Of a stretch of 64,000 nucleotides of DNA, positions 27,601 through 34,704 are shown one piece after another. The number at the start of each line of letters is the position of its first letter. Position 1 is the stretch's first letter. A program made the position numbers and the translations under genes. Source of the DNA: Salinarchaeum sp. IM2453 (lineage in GTDB: Archaea > Halobacteriota > Halobacteria > Halobacteriales > Salinarchaeaceae); assembly GCF_019693215.1 (NCBI RefSeq), contig NZ_CP081183.1, positions 1,243,226 through 1,307,225 on the forward strand. Reading direction: 5' to 3'. The notes under the pieces are model-generated. The model searched no databases and was not told the origin of the DNA. It saw only the letters and a list, made by a program, of their open reading frames with translations.

Positions 27601-28653
27601 GAATCTATAACATCACATATCCGCTCTACACAGCAACAAATCAAGGATCTCATCGGCCAGATACGGCAATCAGAACGATCAAAGGTCTATGATCTCACTG
27701 TTGAACAGACACACAACTTCGTTGCGAATGGGATGGTTGTGCATAATTCAGAAGACCGATCTGCAATGCACGAAGCCCTCGAACAGCAATCGATCAGTGT
27801 CTCAAAAGCGGGTATTAATGCCACGTTGAAGAGTCGATGTTCTTTGCTCGGGGCTGCTAATCCGAAGTATGGTCGATTCGATCAGTATGAACCAATTGGG
27901 GAGCAGATTGATCTTGAACCAGCGCTTGTCTCCCGATTTGATCTGATATTTACTGTGACTGATCAGCCAGATCCAGACGAAGACAGAGAACTCGCAGAAC
28001 ACATCCTCGATGCTAACTATGCTGGTCAGCTTAACACTCAACGACAGGAGCTACCAGCACCTGATATATCAAAGGCTGATGTGGAAAATGTCCAAGAGAC
28101 TGTTGAGCCAGAAATTGATGCTGAATTACTACGGAAATACGTTGCGTATGCACAGCAAAGCTGTTATCCTAGATTAACCGACGACGCCAAAAAAGAGATT
28201 GAAGACTTCTATGTTGACCTGCGATCAAAGGGTGCAAGTGAAGATGCTCCTGTCCCAGTTACCGCCAGAAAACTCGAGGCACTCGTTCGACTCACGGAGG
28301 CAAGTGCTCGTGTCCGACTGTCTGATAAGGCAACAAAAGAAGACGCTCAGAAAGTAATTAATATTGTTCGAACATCATTGCAGGATATCAGCGTTGATCC
28401 CGAGACTGGAGAATTTGACGCTGATGTCGTTGAAACTGGCCATTCAAAGAGCCAGCGAGACCGGAAGAAGAACATCACCGACATCATTGAAGACATGCAG
28501 GAGGAATACGAGAACGGCGCACCGGTTGAGGCAATCCTTGACCGAGCTGAAGAAGTCGGGCTGGAACGGTCAAAGGCAGAGAGCGAGATTGAGAAGCTCA
28601 AACGTAACGGCAGCCTCTACGAGCCTCAAAATGGGCATATCCGTGTTCCTTAG
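24667..28653 (+). CDS. mcm: replicative DNA helicase MCM, with intein
   Basis: 1328 codons; after intein removal 695 aa, the usual size for a haloarchaeal MCM. The N-terminal domain has a CxxC..CxxC zinc motif (CQRCETL..HECRAC), then the AAA+ core with Walker A GDPGTGKSQ (about residue 325) and Walker B VDELDKM. The intein interrupts right after DELDKMR and the sequence resumes SEDRSAMHEALEQQ, restoring the conserved block. Sensor 1 AANPKYG and Arg-finger region SRFDLIF follow, and a C-terminal winged helix ends the protein. It is the hexameric replication-fork helicase. Confidence 0.96.
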   Translation: MAGEDTELIDSFESFYRDYYHKEIGQLARKYPNDKKSLYLNWSDLYQFDPELADNYLSKPEQYRQYAEEALRLYDLPVDVKLGGAHVRIRNIREATDIRDIRATDVNRLVSVQGIVRKATDVRPKIQKAAFKCQRCETLTHVDQSGGSFQEPHECRACERQGPFILNEDQSEFVDSQQLRVQESPEGLRGGETPQSIDVDIEDDITGQVSPGDRVRVTGILRLDQDGGNDSPIFDVYIEGRTVEIEEEEFEDMDITDEDKQAIVELSNDPDIYEKMVDSIAPSIHGYRTEKLAMTLQLFSGVTKHLPDESRIRGDLHILLIGDPGTGKSQLLQYIRNIAPRSVYTSGKGSSSAGLTAAAVRDDFGEGQQWTLEAGALVLADQGVAAVDELDKMRCVTGDSLVRLGDNSLSRIRDLSLDAAQHGQIEALPNGRTIRDVDLTVWTLTDNGSLVKRPVTAIHEYDAPQELTQVTLESGETVVTTDDHPFFVIDSGKRTTCPASELQSGEWALVPQNIPTHVTDGGVATCSPASQSDEFDTSVSHGKLLGYLLAGGNVSYNGQLDEYTLTFSGSKTELSDAFRQASQDVFGISQIESSQANELIVRVPASQYVDTVFDTVLTLNANSIELLPPDITSLSRDTQAAFVRALADVNGYVNTSTPSVNISSESRDLLQGIKSVLLDFDITSQLRSSFNNSDSYTLYIPSTEIHQYRQQIGFSCPQKQSALDVACNETDSHTNTELIPDIGDLLSEYRQSLRLRSNECGVPESVYQEAECDDIAISLYDARQILNAFKQRTQEAAADLTSIQNECTWDQINAYIEKYDIAWSDVIDESQISTDQLSTLWDTDEMFRQTVRNQVADIISSVAETDLSAFYSLVHGDVTWRRVRTVEAVTQSGATNRSGTLRRELADLVDYDGDNVVDYCYRLLTREIKIESWRDFRAELDRYNISVWEIADDLEVTEPVLQQWVSENAQSKRFERARESITSHIRSTQQQIKDLIGQIRQSERSKVYDLTVEQTHNFVANGMVVHNSEDRSAMHEALEQQSISVSKAGINATLKSRCSLLGAANPKYGRFDQYEPIGEQIDLEPALVSRFDLIFTVTDQPDPDEDRELAEHILDANYAGQLNTQRQELPAPDISKADVENVQETVEPEIDAELLRKYVAYAQQSCYPRLTDDAKKEIEDFYVDLRSKGASEDAPVPVTARKLEALVRLTEASARVRLSDKATKEDAQKVINIVRTSLQDISVDPETGEFDADVVETGHSKSQRDRKKNITDIIEDMQEEYENGAPVEAILDRAEEVGLERSKAESEIEKLKRNGSLYEPQNGHIRVP
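25849..27747 (+). mobile_element. MCM intein (633 aa) with degenerate LAGLIDADG endonuclease
   Basis: Protein-splicing element at residues 395-1027 of the MCM precursor. Splicing blocks are intact: Cys1 in CVTGDSLV, block B TTDDHPFF, block F VYDLTVEQTHNF, terminal His-Asn (VVHN) and Ser as +1 residue. A homing-endonuclease region is recognisable by LLGYLLAGGN (precursor 544-553) and FVRALADVNG (642-651), but the acidic catalytic positions read Gly551 and Asn650, so cleavage activity is probably lost. An extra helical stretch of over 300 residues lies between the endonuclease and block F. Confidence 0.92.
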
Positions 28654-28799
28654 TTTTGCCCGACTTTTGAGGAGACATCGCTTTTGTCAGCCCCCGAATA
28701 ATAGACAGATACACAAGCATTGTATCTGATATTGACAGCTAAACTGCTCTCAAATCATTTTAGAAGACGGAAACTAAATCATCAATAAGCTCATAACAA

Positions 28800-29066
28800 A
28801 TGGACCGGATCTCTACACTTCGTAACATCGAAGACGCTCTTACCGAATTTGAAAACGGTAATATCTCCTTTGAGGAGTTAACTCAGCGAGTTTCAACAAT
28901 ATTACAGACATTTGCGACTGATTTTGAAGATGAACTACAAGCCGTATATCAGGTTGACTCTGTAATTGTGGTTGCTGAGTCCCCGAGCGCAGCAAGAGAT
29001 CAGGCTGCTGAAATAGCTGACATTAACCCAGAGAGTGCATCTGTTCACCGCTTGTCTGATAACTAA
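28800..29066 (+). CDS. haloarchaeal small protein of unknown function
   Basis: 88 aa, acidic and mostly helical. Residues 1-55 look like a helical pair (RNIEDALTEFENGNISFEEL), then a beta strand VDSVIVVAESPSAAR. No recognised family. It leads a run of same-strand genes (28800-31613) behind mcm that ends in a MinD-like ATPase; the 146-base gap after mcm suggests its own promoter. Confidence 0.65.
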   Translation: MDRISTLRNIEDALTEFENGNISFEELTQRVSTILQTFATDFEDELQAVYQVDSVIVVAESPSAARDQAAEIADINPESASVHRLSDN

Positions 29067-29136
29067 TGACAATACATACGCCGTACGTTATTTTTCGTAG
29101 CGTTTATTGGCGAAATAATATCTAACTATACACATT

Positions 29137-29475
29137 GTGCTATTGGTCGTCACCTACTCACAGGAGGCGCGACAGACACTTCGAAATATCTGTAACGCAC
29201 ATGAAGACGCCATCGTTCGCCGTTTTGGACGTGCGGCACTGCTTGAAAGTACACAACGGGGCGCACTTCTTGGCTTACGACTAACTGAAAAACACGGAGC
29301 AGATGTTCAAATTGAACGAACTGAGCCTTTCAACAAATACAGGGATACTCCAGAACGCGTACGTAAGGCAGCAACTGCCTACGAAAACCAGGCACATGCA
29401 AATACTCCGTATCATCAGTTTGTAGCGGGAACTGAATATCCGTCCCTCGATGAACTTCAAGATAAAGAGATATAG
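29137..29475 (+). CDS. haloarchaeal conserved protein, operon with MinD-like ATPase
   Basis: 112 aa starting with GTG. The first strand LLVVTYS and the stretch RRFGRAALLESTQRGALLG suggest a small alpha/beta nucleotide- or metal-binding fold, but no catalytic signature was recognised. Its stop codon is followed immediately by the next ATG with no gap, showing translational coupling to the coiled-coil protein. Confidence 0.68.
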   Translation: MLLVVTYSQEARQTLRNICNAHEDAIVRRFGRAALLESTQRGALLGLRLTEKHGADVQIERTEPFNKYRDTPERVRKAATAYENQAHANTPYHQFVAGTEYPSLDELQDKEI

Positions 29476-30309
29476 ATGGTCTCTATTATCATAGAAGACA
29501 CAACGTTTTATGGGCCAACAATTGATCTCACGGCCTATAATATAACGCCAAATGACGTTCTTACAGCTTTGCATACCAATTCTCCCGAGATTAGTATATC
29601 GACCACTCCCCCCGGACCTGTTCATAACCGACTGGGTTGTGTACACGAGGAGAAGTCGTATCAAATTCGCAGTGCTTTAGCGGCTGTTGCTCGTCAACGT
29701 GGATATACAACTGCGTATGATTCACAACTTGAGCGCGTTCAAGAACGATTATCCTCTATAGATCTCCCAGAAGTGACATTTGACCATGAACACCAGCGAC
29801 TAGCTCAGAAGGATAACATCGAACAACTTCAAGAGGAAATATCTGCCCTCCGTGGCCGGATTCAGGAACTTCGACAGCAAAACAAGGATCCTGAAGGAAA
29901 AATCCAGCAATTACAACAGCAAGCCGGGGAATTATCCGCCAAGCAGACCGAATATACTGCAGCAAAACAGGCATTAGAGCAAAAACAAAAACAACTCCGC
30001 GATATGCGTGATAAGCGCGAAAAAAGACTCAAGCTGCAGGATAAACAGCAAAATCTTCGTAGGAAATCTCGAAGGATCCTTACAAGAAAAATACGGCCTC
30101 AGTTCATCCGTTCACTTGACTCTATCCCGGGAGAATATGAGCTGTCTGATACCCCCGGTACCGTCGAAACTGGTGAAACAACGGCTGCATTAGCAATCTA
30201 TCGGCTTTCCCGATCTTCTGCGCCTGTCGTTCTGGCCAGCTCCCGGTTTCCTAATTTGACTGCCGCAACTGCTGCTCTTGATGCCCCGGTTATCCGATGC
30301 TCTCCCTAA
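29476..30309 (+). CDS. coiled-coil protein, operon with MinD-like ATPase
   Basis: 277 aa. N-terminal ~75 residues are globular; residues ~95-205 form a long Gln/Glu/Lys-rich coiled coil (for example EQLQEEISALRGRIQELRQQ); a C-terminal ~70-residue domain follows with SSAPVVLASSRFP. No known family recognised. Directly abuts the upstream 112-aa gene. Coiled-coil partners are typical of MinD/ParA ATPase systems, so a structural or positioning role is a reasonable guess, not shown. Confidence 0.68.
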   Translation: MVSIIIEDTTFYGPTIDLTAYNITPNDVLTALHTNSPEISISTTPPGPVHNRLGCVHEEKSYQIRSALAAVARQRGYTTAYDSQLERVQERLSSIDLPEVTFDHEHQRLAQKDNIEQLQEEISALRGRIQELRQQNKDPEGKIQQLQQQAGELSAKQTEYTAAKQALEQKQKQLRDMRDKREKRLKLQDKQQNLRRKSRRILTRKIRPQFIRSLDSIPGEYELSDTPGTVETGETTAALAIYRLSRSSAPVVLASSRFPNLTAATAALDAPVIRCSP

Positions 30310-30341
30310 TATTCAAGGGCGAATACGGAGCTATTCCCGCC

Positions 30342-30944
30342 ATGGTTTCACTTAATTGGCGTACAACAGTTCAGGACGATGCTACCTTCATTACAGCCAT
30401 CTTAGATAACCGGCGACAGATCTCTGGTGTTGAAGCACACCTTGCCACGATCTCTGTTGATTTTAGTGGCAAACTCCACCGCCCACAATCTGGTTCAATT
30501 CAACAGTGGGATCACGAACAGGACACGTTTCAAGTCCGTATCCCAGTGAACGAACGTACTGGCGTTGGCATTGTTGGAACTGGAGCGGATCCGTCTCCAA
30601 CGCTCTCTGTAACTTCCGTTGCTCCGGAATCTGATGATTTTGATGATACTTCACCCACCAGATCAGAGCTTATTCACCGGCTTGCCGATCCTCGTCCGAC
30701 TAGAGATGCTGTTGACGATTCATCTCTTCTAGCTGTAGAATGCCAGTTTAATCATGCCGATGGTGATCCTAGCGCCTGTGACGTACAGAAAGTTCCCAGA
30801 GAACTCCAACAATGGGCTACTGATATTGAATCTCGTGCCGGGGATGGCCCTCAAGCGCAGCAAGTAGCTGATGAAATACAAGTCAATGCGGTTCGACAGC
30901 GTTCTAAAACGCTTCTTGAACAAATCGAAGCAAGCAATCCTTGA
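30342..30944 (+). CDS. haloarchaeal conserved protein, operon with MinD-like ATPase
   Basis: 200 aa, beta-rich N-terminal half (VSLNWRTTVQDDATFITAIL) and acidic C-terminal half with CDVQKVPRELQQWATDIE. No recognised domain. The start is chosen at ATG 30342; an ATG at 30297 would overlap the upstream gene by 13 bases and add 15 residues. Ends 15 bases before the MinD-like gene. Confidence 0.65.
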   Translation: MVSLNWRTTVQDDATFITAILDNRRQISGVEAHLATISVDFSGKLHRPQSGSIQQWDHEQDTFQVRIPVNERTGVGIVGTGADPSPTLSVTSVAPESDDFDDTSPTRSELIHRLADPRPTRDAVDDSSLLAVECQFNHADGDPSACDVQKVPRELQQWATDIESRAGDGPQAQQVADEIQVNAVRQRSKTLLEQIEASNP

Positions 30945-30959
30945 TTCTTCAACAATACA

Positions 30960-31613
30960 ATGATTCTCGCAATTGTCAGTGGTAAGGGAGGTGTCGGCAA
31001 ATCAACTATCGCCTACAACCTTGGAGCTCTTGTTAATGGTGTCGTCGTTGATGCCGATATTGGTGCACCTGATCTACCGTATGGAACTGGACCGACGATA
31101 CATGATGTGTTGGGTGATAGAACCTCTGTTTCTGATGCCGTTATCAGACGGTCGTCTGTAAGACTATTACCTTGTGGCCGATCGTTACACGGAGCTCGGG
31201 CCTGTGACATTACACAACTTCCAGATGTTCTTGATCAATTGGAAGCAGCGCATGAAACAGTGATTGTTGATTGTCCAGCAGGTATCTCTGCTGTTACTGG
31301 ACTCGTATTACAGGCTGCTGATCGATGTCTGATTGTTACAACTGGAACTGACCGAGCCCTTAGCCAAACTCTTCGAATCCGAGAGCTCGTGCGATCACTC
31401 AACGTTGGTATTGACCGTGTAGCTGTAAACAACATCTCTGGCGATAGCACGCCTGGCGATGCTCGCCGACAAACCGGTGTCCCTGTGACAACTATCGACC
31501 ACAGTGAGAAACTCAAGACTGCACAACAATCCGAGACGCCTATAACAGATTCAGCTCCTGGGTGTTCTGCGGCAAACCAGCTTAAACAACTCAAAACAGA
31601 ACTTTCAATTTGA
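30960..31613 (+). CDS. MinD/ParA-family ATPase
   Basis: 217 aa. Deviant Walker A SGKGGVGKST (residues 7-16), switch I DADIGAPDLP and Walker B-like VIVDCPAG identify a MinD/ParA P-loop ATPase. Shorter than canonical MinD (~260 aa). No clear C-terminal amphipathic membrane-targeting helix is evident. Last gene of the 29137-31613 operon and 16 bases from the convergent TFB gene. It probably positions or loads a partner; the three co-transcribed unknown proteins are the obvious candidates. Confidence 0.85.
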   Translation: MILAIVSGKGGVGKSTIAYNLGALVNGVVVDADIGAPDLPYGTGPTIHDVLGDRTSVSDAVIRRSSVRLLPCGRSLHGARACDITQLPDVLDQLEAAHETVIVDCPAGISAVTGLVLQAADRCLIVTTGTDRALSQTLRIRELVRSLNVGIDRVAVNNISGDSTPGDARRQTGVPVTTIDHSEKLKTAQQSETPITDSAPGCSAANQLKQLKTELSI

Positions 31614-31629
31614 TACTTCGATCCAATCG

Positions 31630-32499
31630 CTATTTGAGATCATAATATGTCTTCCGCAGTGTTACGGGTGAGACATCAGCAACATCTGCAACTTCCTCCT
31701 GTGTGATTGTATGTCCCTCCTTTTTTGCAGTCGTATATATGCACCCGGCGGCAACTCCTGTTGGGTCCCGTCCAATTGAAATTTGCTCTTCTTCTGCCTC
31801 TTTCGCAAGCTGTAGTGCCTTTGCCTCAATGGCATCTGAAACCGATAGTTCGGATATGAATCGCGGAATATATTCCTGTGGTGCAATTGGCCCAACTGGA
31901 AGTCCCAGCTCGCTGTTGAGCGCACTGTATGCAGCCTCCAGTTCATTTTGACTTGCACGAGCATGTTCGACAATTTCATCAATTGTTCGAGAGATGGATC
32001 GAACACGGCAGGATGCATACACACATGCCGCAGCAAATCCTTCCAGTGAGCGACCGCGCAGCAAATCCTCTGACTGTGCTGAATCAAAGAGCGTACAGGC
32101 TGACTCTCGAATATCTCGAGGTAAATCAAGTGTGCTGATGATTCGCCGGATCTCGGTAAATCCGTACACCTGGTTACGCTCGGCCTTTGAACTAATTTGT
32201 GCTCGATTGTGTTCTCTGCGCATCCGTGCAAACTGACGGCGTTTTCGACCGGTCATTCGAACATTACGGTCACTACCAATCTCTGTAGAAAGCCCTCTGT
32301 CGTGTCGGGACCGAGTTAGTGGCGCACCTGTTCGTTCACGGTTTACTTCGTCATCTTCAAATGATCGCCATTCTGGCCCACGGTCAATCCGGTCTTCAGA
32401 AACGACAAGACCGCACTTTGAGCAAATAGTTTCATTTCCTTCCTGTGCTAATGAGCCGTTACATTCTGGACATCCAGTTTGTTTCTGTGTTGTCGCCAT
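31630..32499 (-). CDS. tfb: transcription initiation factor TFB
   Basis: 289 aa. N-terminal zinc ribbon (CPECNGSL..CSKCGLVV, residues ~10-32), B-finger/linker PEWRSFEDDE, then two cyclin repeats (about 105-195 and 200-285). Recruits RNA polymerase to TBP-bound promoters. Haloarchaea carry several TFBs that serve different gene sets; which one this is cannot be told. ATG 32499 replaces a GTG one codon upstream. A TTTAAAT box at 32527-32534 lies about 30 bases upstream, so the mRNA is probably leaderless. Confidence 0.95.
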   Translation of the reverse strand: MATTQKQTGCPECNGSLAQEGNETICSKCGLVVSEDRIDRGPEWRSFEDDEVNRERTGAPLTRSRHDRGLSTEIGSDRNVRMTGRKRRQFARMRREHNRAQISSKAERNQVYGFTEIRRIISTLDLPRDIRESACTLFDSAQSEDLLRGRSLEGFAAACVYASCRVRSISRTIDEIVEHARASQNELEAAYSALNSELGLPVGPIAPQEYIPRFISELSVSDAIEAKALQLAKEAEEEQISIGRDPTGVAAGCIYTTAKKEGHTITQEEVADVADVSPVTLRKTYYDLK

Positions 32500-32526
32500 C
32501 ACATTTGGAACTTGGTGCTGGATGAG

Positions 32527-32534
32527 TATTTAAA
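32527..32534 (-). promoter_or_regulatory. TATA box of tfb
   Basis: TTTAAAT-type sequence on the minus strand, centred about 30 bases before the tfb ATG, matching the haloarchaeal TATA position for a leaderless transcript. The GC-rich inverted repeat 32535-32540/32558-32563 lies directly upstream, over the expected BRE. Confidence 0.5.
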
Positions 32535-32577
32535 GGCCGGTCAAACCCCGGGTTTTCCCGGCCATTTTGCAATTGTT

Positions 32578-32598
32578 ACCTACCGATAAACGGTAGGT
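32578..32598. promoter_or_regulatory. 8-bp perfect inverted repeat in tfb-crcB divergent spacer
   Basis: ACCTACCG (32578-32585) and CGGTAGGT (32591-32598) with a five-base spacer. It lies in the 167-base divergent region between tfb and the fluoride channel genes and could be a repressor operator or an RNA hairpin. It does not match the fluoride riboswitch consensus that I know. Confidence 0.4.
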
Positions 32599-32666
32599 GG
32601 ATATCGCAAACCCGTTAACACTTTATCTGATTAGCTGGTTATCTCGATTGACTCTCTTCAATCTCT

Positions 32667-33044
32667 ATGTCAAAACTATCTCGACTTTATGCAGTGCTTC
32701 TTGTTGCAGGTGGCGGATTCCTCGGTGCTAGCACCCGGTACGCTGTTGATCTGTTATTTGGATCCACGCTGATGTCTACACTTTTTACAAATGTCCTTGG
32801 AAGCTTTGCGCTTGGATTGCTATTGTATGAGTCTCTTAACATCGGTCACACACCAGAATACGTCCGCCTTGCTGCTGCCACTGGTTTTCTGTCCTCGTTT
32901 ACAACATTTAGTACGTTTATTACCGACTTAGTCGTCGTTTCTCCGCTTTCAGCACTTGGTTATCTTATCGCGAGCTATGTACTTGGATTTACTGCAGTAA
33001 TCGTTAGCAAGACAATTATCGACCAGCTTTTAGTTCAAACATGA
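32667..33044 (+). CDS. crcB: fluoride ion channel FluC/CrcB, subunit 1
   Basis: 125 aa, four membrane segments. Carries the family marks GGFLGASTRY, the pore Asn in TNVLGSF, and SSFTTFSTF (phenylalanine box). FluC channels are dual-topology dimers exporting fluoride; two adjacent genes usually give an obligate heterodimer of opposite orientation. It overlaps the second gene by four bases. Confidence 0.92.
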   Translation: MSKLSRLYAVLLVAGGGFLGASTRYAVDLLFGSTLMSTLFTNVLGSFALGLLLYESLNIGHTPEYVRLAAATGFLSSFTTFSTFITDLVVVSPLSALGYLIASYVLGFTAVIVSKTIIDQLLVQT

Positions 33045-33400
33045 ACTTCGAAAACACACTTCTTGTCGGTGCTGGTGGAGCTGTTGGGGCATTGGCCCGA
33101 TATAGCGTGGGAGAAATCATTCAACGAGAGAGATTTCCACTCTCAATTTTGGTTGTGAATCTCCTCGGGAGTTTTATTGCTGGTCTTCTTCTTTTTGTCA
33201 GCCCGCGTGACTCTATTCTGTTGTTCGTTTCTGTTGGATTCTGTGGAGCATTCACGACATTTTCATCATTTTCGTTCCAGACTGTTTACCTCTGGTCTAA
33301 TGATAACAAGCAAGGGGCGATTATTCACGCTGGCAGCAACCTGATTCTGTGTCTTATCGCCCTTGCCTTGGCGTGGCTGATTGTTGGCGTACTCGTATAA
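33041..33400 (+). CDS. crcB: fluoride ion channel FluC/CrcB, subunit 2
   Basis: 119 aa, four membrane segments, with GGAVGALARYS, VNLLGSF and GAFTTFSSFSFQT. Paralogue of the upstream gene and translationally coupled to it (ATGA). Presumably the antiparallel partner in a heterodimeric fluoride channel. Confidence 0.92.
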   Translation: MNFENTLLVGAGGAVGALARYSVGEIIQRERFPLSILVVNLLGSFIAGLLLFVSPRDSILLFVSVGFCGAFTTFSSFSFQTVYLWSNDNKQGAIIHAGSNLILCLIALALAWLIVGVLV

Positions 33401-33758
33401 ATATGGAAAATTACAGCTCGTTTGTCTTATTCACTCTGCACTCGAATTGTGTGTATAGTTGTCAGTTGTTCTACGACTCACAGCAAACTCGAGGAATACC
33501 AGATAAACTGTATGGTCTGTCTCGCAAGTTTGGCTGGTATCAATCCGTAGGACACTGATTTACTCGAATCGTCCGGTGACAAGTGTCGTCACCGGAAGAG
33601 ACCTCTAGCCCCGTCCCTGGTTTTCGTCGTTGCTTGTCGTTTGCTAGAACATACTTACAACTAACCGTACTACACTAGCATAACCGCACTAACATGATCT
33701 AGTTACTTCCGTGAGAGATTAACCCTTCTCAGGGGTGGAATTTGCCCCGGGGACATCT
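33401..33758. other. gene-poor start of probable accessory island
   Basis: No convincing gene. A 51-codon frame at 33403-33558 has no recognisable features. The stretch holds one arm of a 24-bp inverted repeat (33573-33596), an imperfect direct repeat TAACCG(T/C)ACTA near 33664-33692, and a 10-bp inverted repeat (33746-33755 with 33777-33786) across the stop of the next gene. Confidence 0.5.
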
Positions 33759-33785
33759 CTATCCGGTGACGACACTTGTCCCCGG
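33573..33785. repeat. 24-bp inverted repeat pair
   Basis: 33573-33596 (plus) and 33785-33762 (minus) agree at 23 of 24 positions, separated by 165 bases. Each copy is itself dyad-symmetric: copy one has the perfect 9-bp stem 33572-33580/33588-33596. The right copy overlaps the last codons of the coiled-coil gene. Possible roles are binding sites for that protein, a bidirectional terminator, or the ends of a miniature mobile element. Confidence 0.65.
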
Positions 33786-34646
33786 GCCAGACTGATTGTC
33801 TGTCGGAGATGATTCACCGGGAATCTCTGCATCATCCGGGATAATGATCCGTCGCTCTTTGTAGGTCAACCCATCCGTTCGACGCGTCTTTTTCTTCACC
33901 TGAATTCGATTTCGGGTCAGCATGTGCATCACGTCAATAATCCGTGACACTAACTTCTTCGCGTATTCCTGCGATACATCTGATCGCTCCCGGATGATCC
34001 ACATCTTGAGATCAGATGCAGACACATACTCACGAACGTTTTTACACCCACGTTTCCACGGACTATGTCGCTCTCCACGGGAAGCCCACAGTTCCGCTGC
34101 CAGTTCTTCAGCGTCCGAGTTTGTCGTGCGATTAAACGTATCCTCGTCCATTCGATTTAATTTCTGAATTGGTAGTAGATCCTCGTATGGAAGGGCATCA
34201 GGGCCATTCGCTTCGATATCATCTGGAAGGTCTTTGGCTTTATAGAAGACTTCACCGTCTCGCTTGATTGTTTTTAATTGGTCAGGTCCATCTGGCAGCA
34301 GATCCGGCATAACGTGGTCTTTCCGGAGTTTACTGCCCTTCTGGAGTTCTTTACTGTGCAGTTCACAGAGCATGTCTCGGTATTGGTCGATCCAATCTGT
34401 GACCCAACCTTCTTGCTTGGATTCAAGATCAATGATTGTCGAATTGAGCTCATCAACTTCTTCATTCGTTTCCTCAAGTTCATCGCGTAACTCGTCGTTT
34501 TCTTCGCGTAATTCCTCGTTGGCCTCTTTGAGTTCTGCAATCTCGTCTTTCAGCGAGTCAATTTGAGCGTCTTTGGCTTCAAGTTGATCAGATAGCTTGA
34601 TCACTTGCGATTCAAGGGAATCAACTCGTGAAACAAGATCACTCAT
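33759..34646 (-). CDS. coiled-coil protein with C-terminal DNA-binding-like domain, unrecognised
   Basis: 295 aa. Residues ~1-80 are an almost uninterrupted coiled coil (KDEIAELKEANEELREEND and so on). A middle region (100-170) follows, then a helical/winged-helix-like section around residues 195-260 (VSASDLKMWIIRERSDVSQE then a basic QVKKKTRR) and a flexible Ser/Thr/Pro tail. Layout resembles plasmid partition or replication accessory proteins. ATG 34646 preferred over GTG 34655. Flanked downstream by the 24-bp inverted repeats and upstream by a multibranched RNA-like structure. Function unknown. Confidence 0.7.
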   Translation of the reverse strand: MSDLVSRVDSLESQVIKLSDQLEAKDAQIDSLKDEIAELKEANEELREENDELRDELEETNEEVDELNSTIIDLESKQEGWVTDWIDQYRDMLCELHSKELQKGSKLRKDHVMPDLLPDGPDQLKTIKRDGEVFYKAKDLPDDIEANGPDALPYEDLLPIQKLNRMDEDTFNRTTNSDAEELAAELWASRGERHSPWKRGCKNVREYVSASDLKMWIIRERSDVSQEYAKKLVSRIIDVMHMLTRNRIQVKKKTRRTDGLTYKERRIIIPDDAEIPGESSPTDNQSGPGTSVVTG

Positions 34647-34704
34647 CACAACCACCTCGAATTCCCGAAAAATTTGGCTGCTGTGCTGGGTTGATGGCGA
34701 TGGT

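Noticed and set aside
32503-32666. Fluoride riboswitch upstream of the crcB pair
   Set aside because: The conserved pseudoknot sequence elements of the known fluoride riboswitch are not visible; only simple dyads are present.
33403-33558. 51-codon frame after crcB
   Set aside because: No motif, poor acidity for a haloarchaeal protein and no coupling to neighbours.
34264-34566. Serine-rich 100-aa frame on the plus strand
   Set aside because: Antisense shadow of the coiled-coil region of the gene at 33759-34646.
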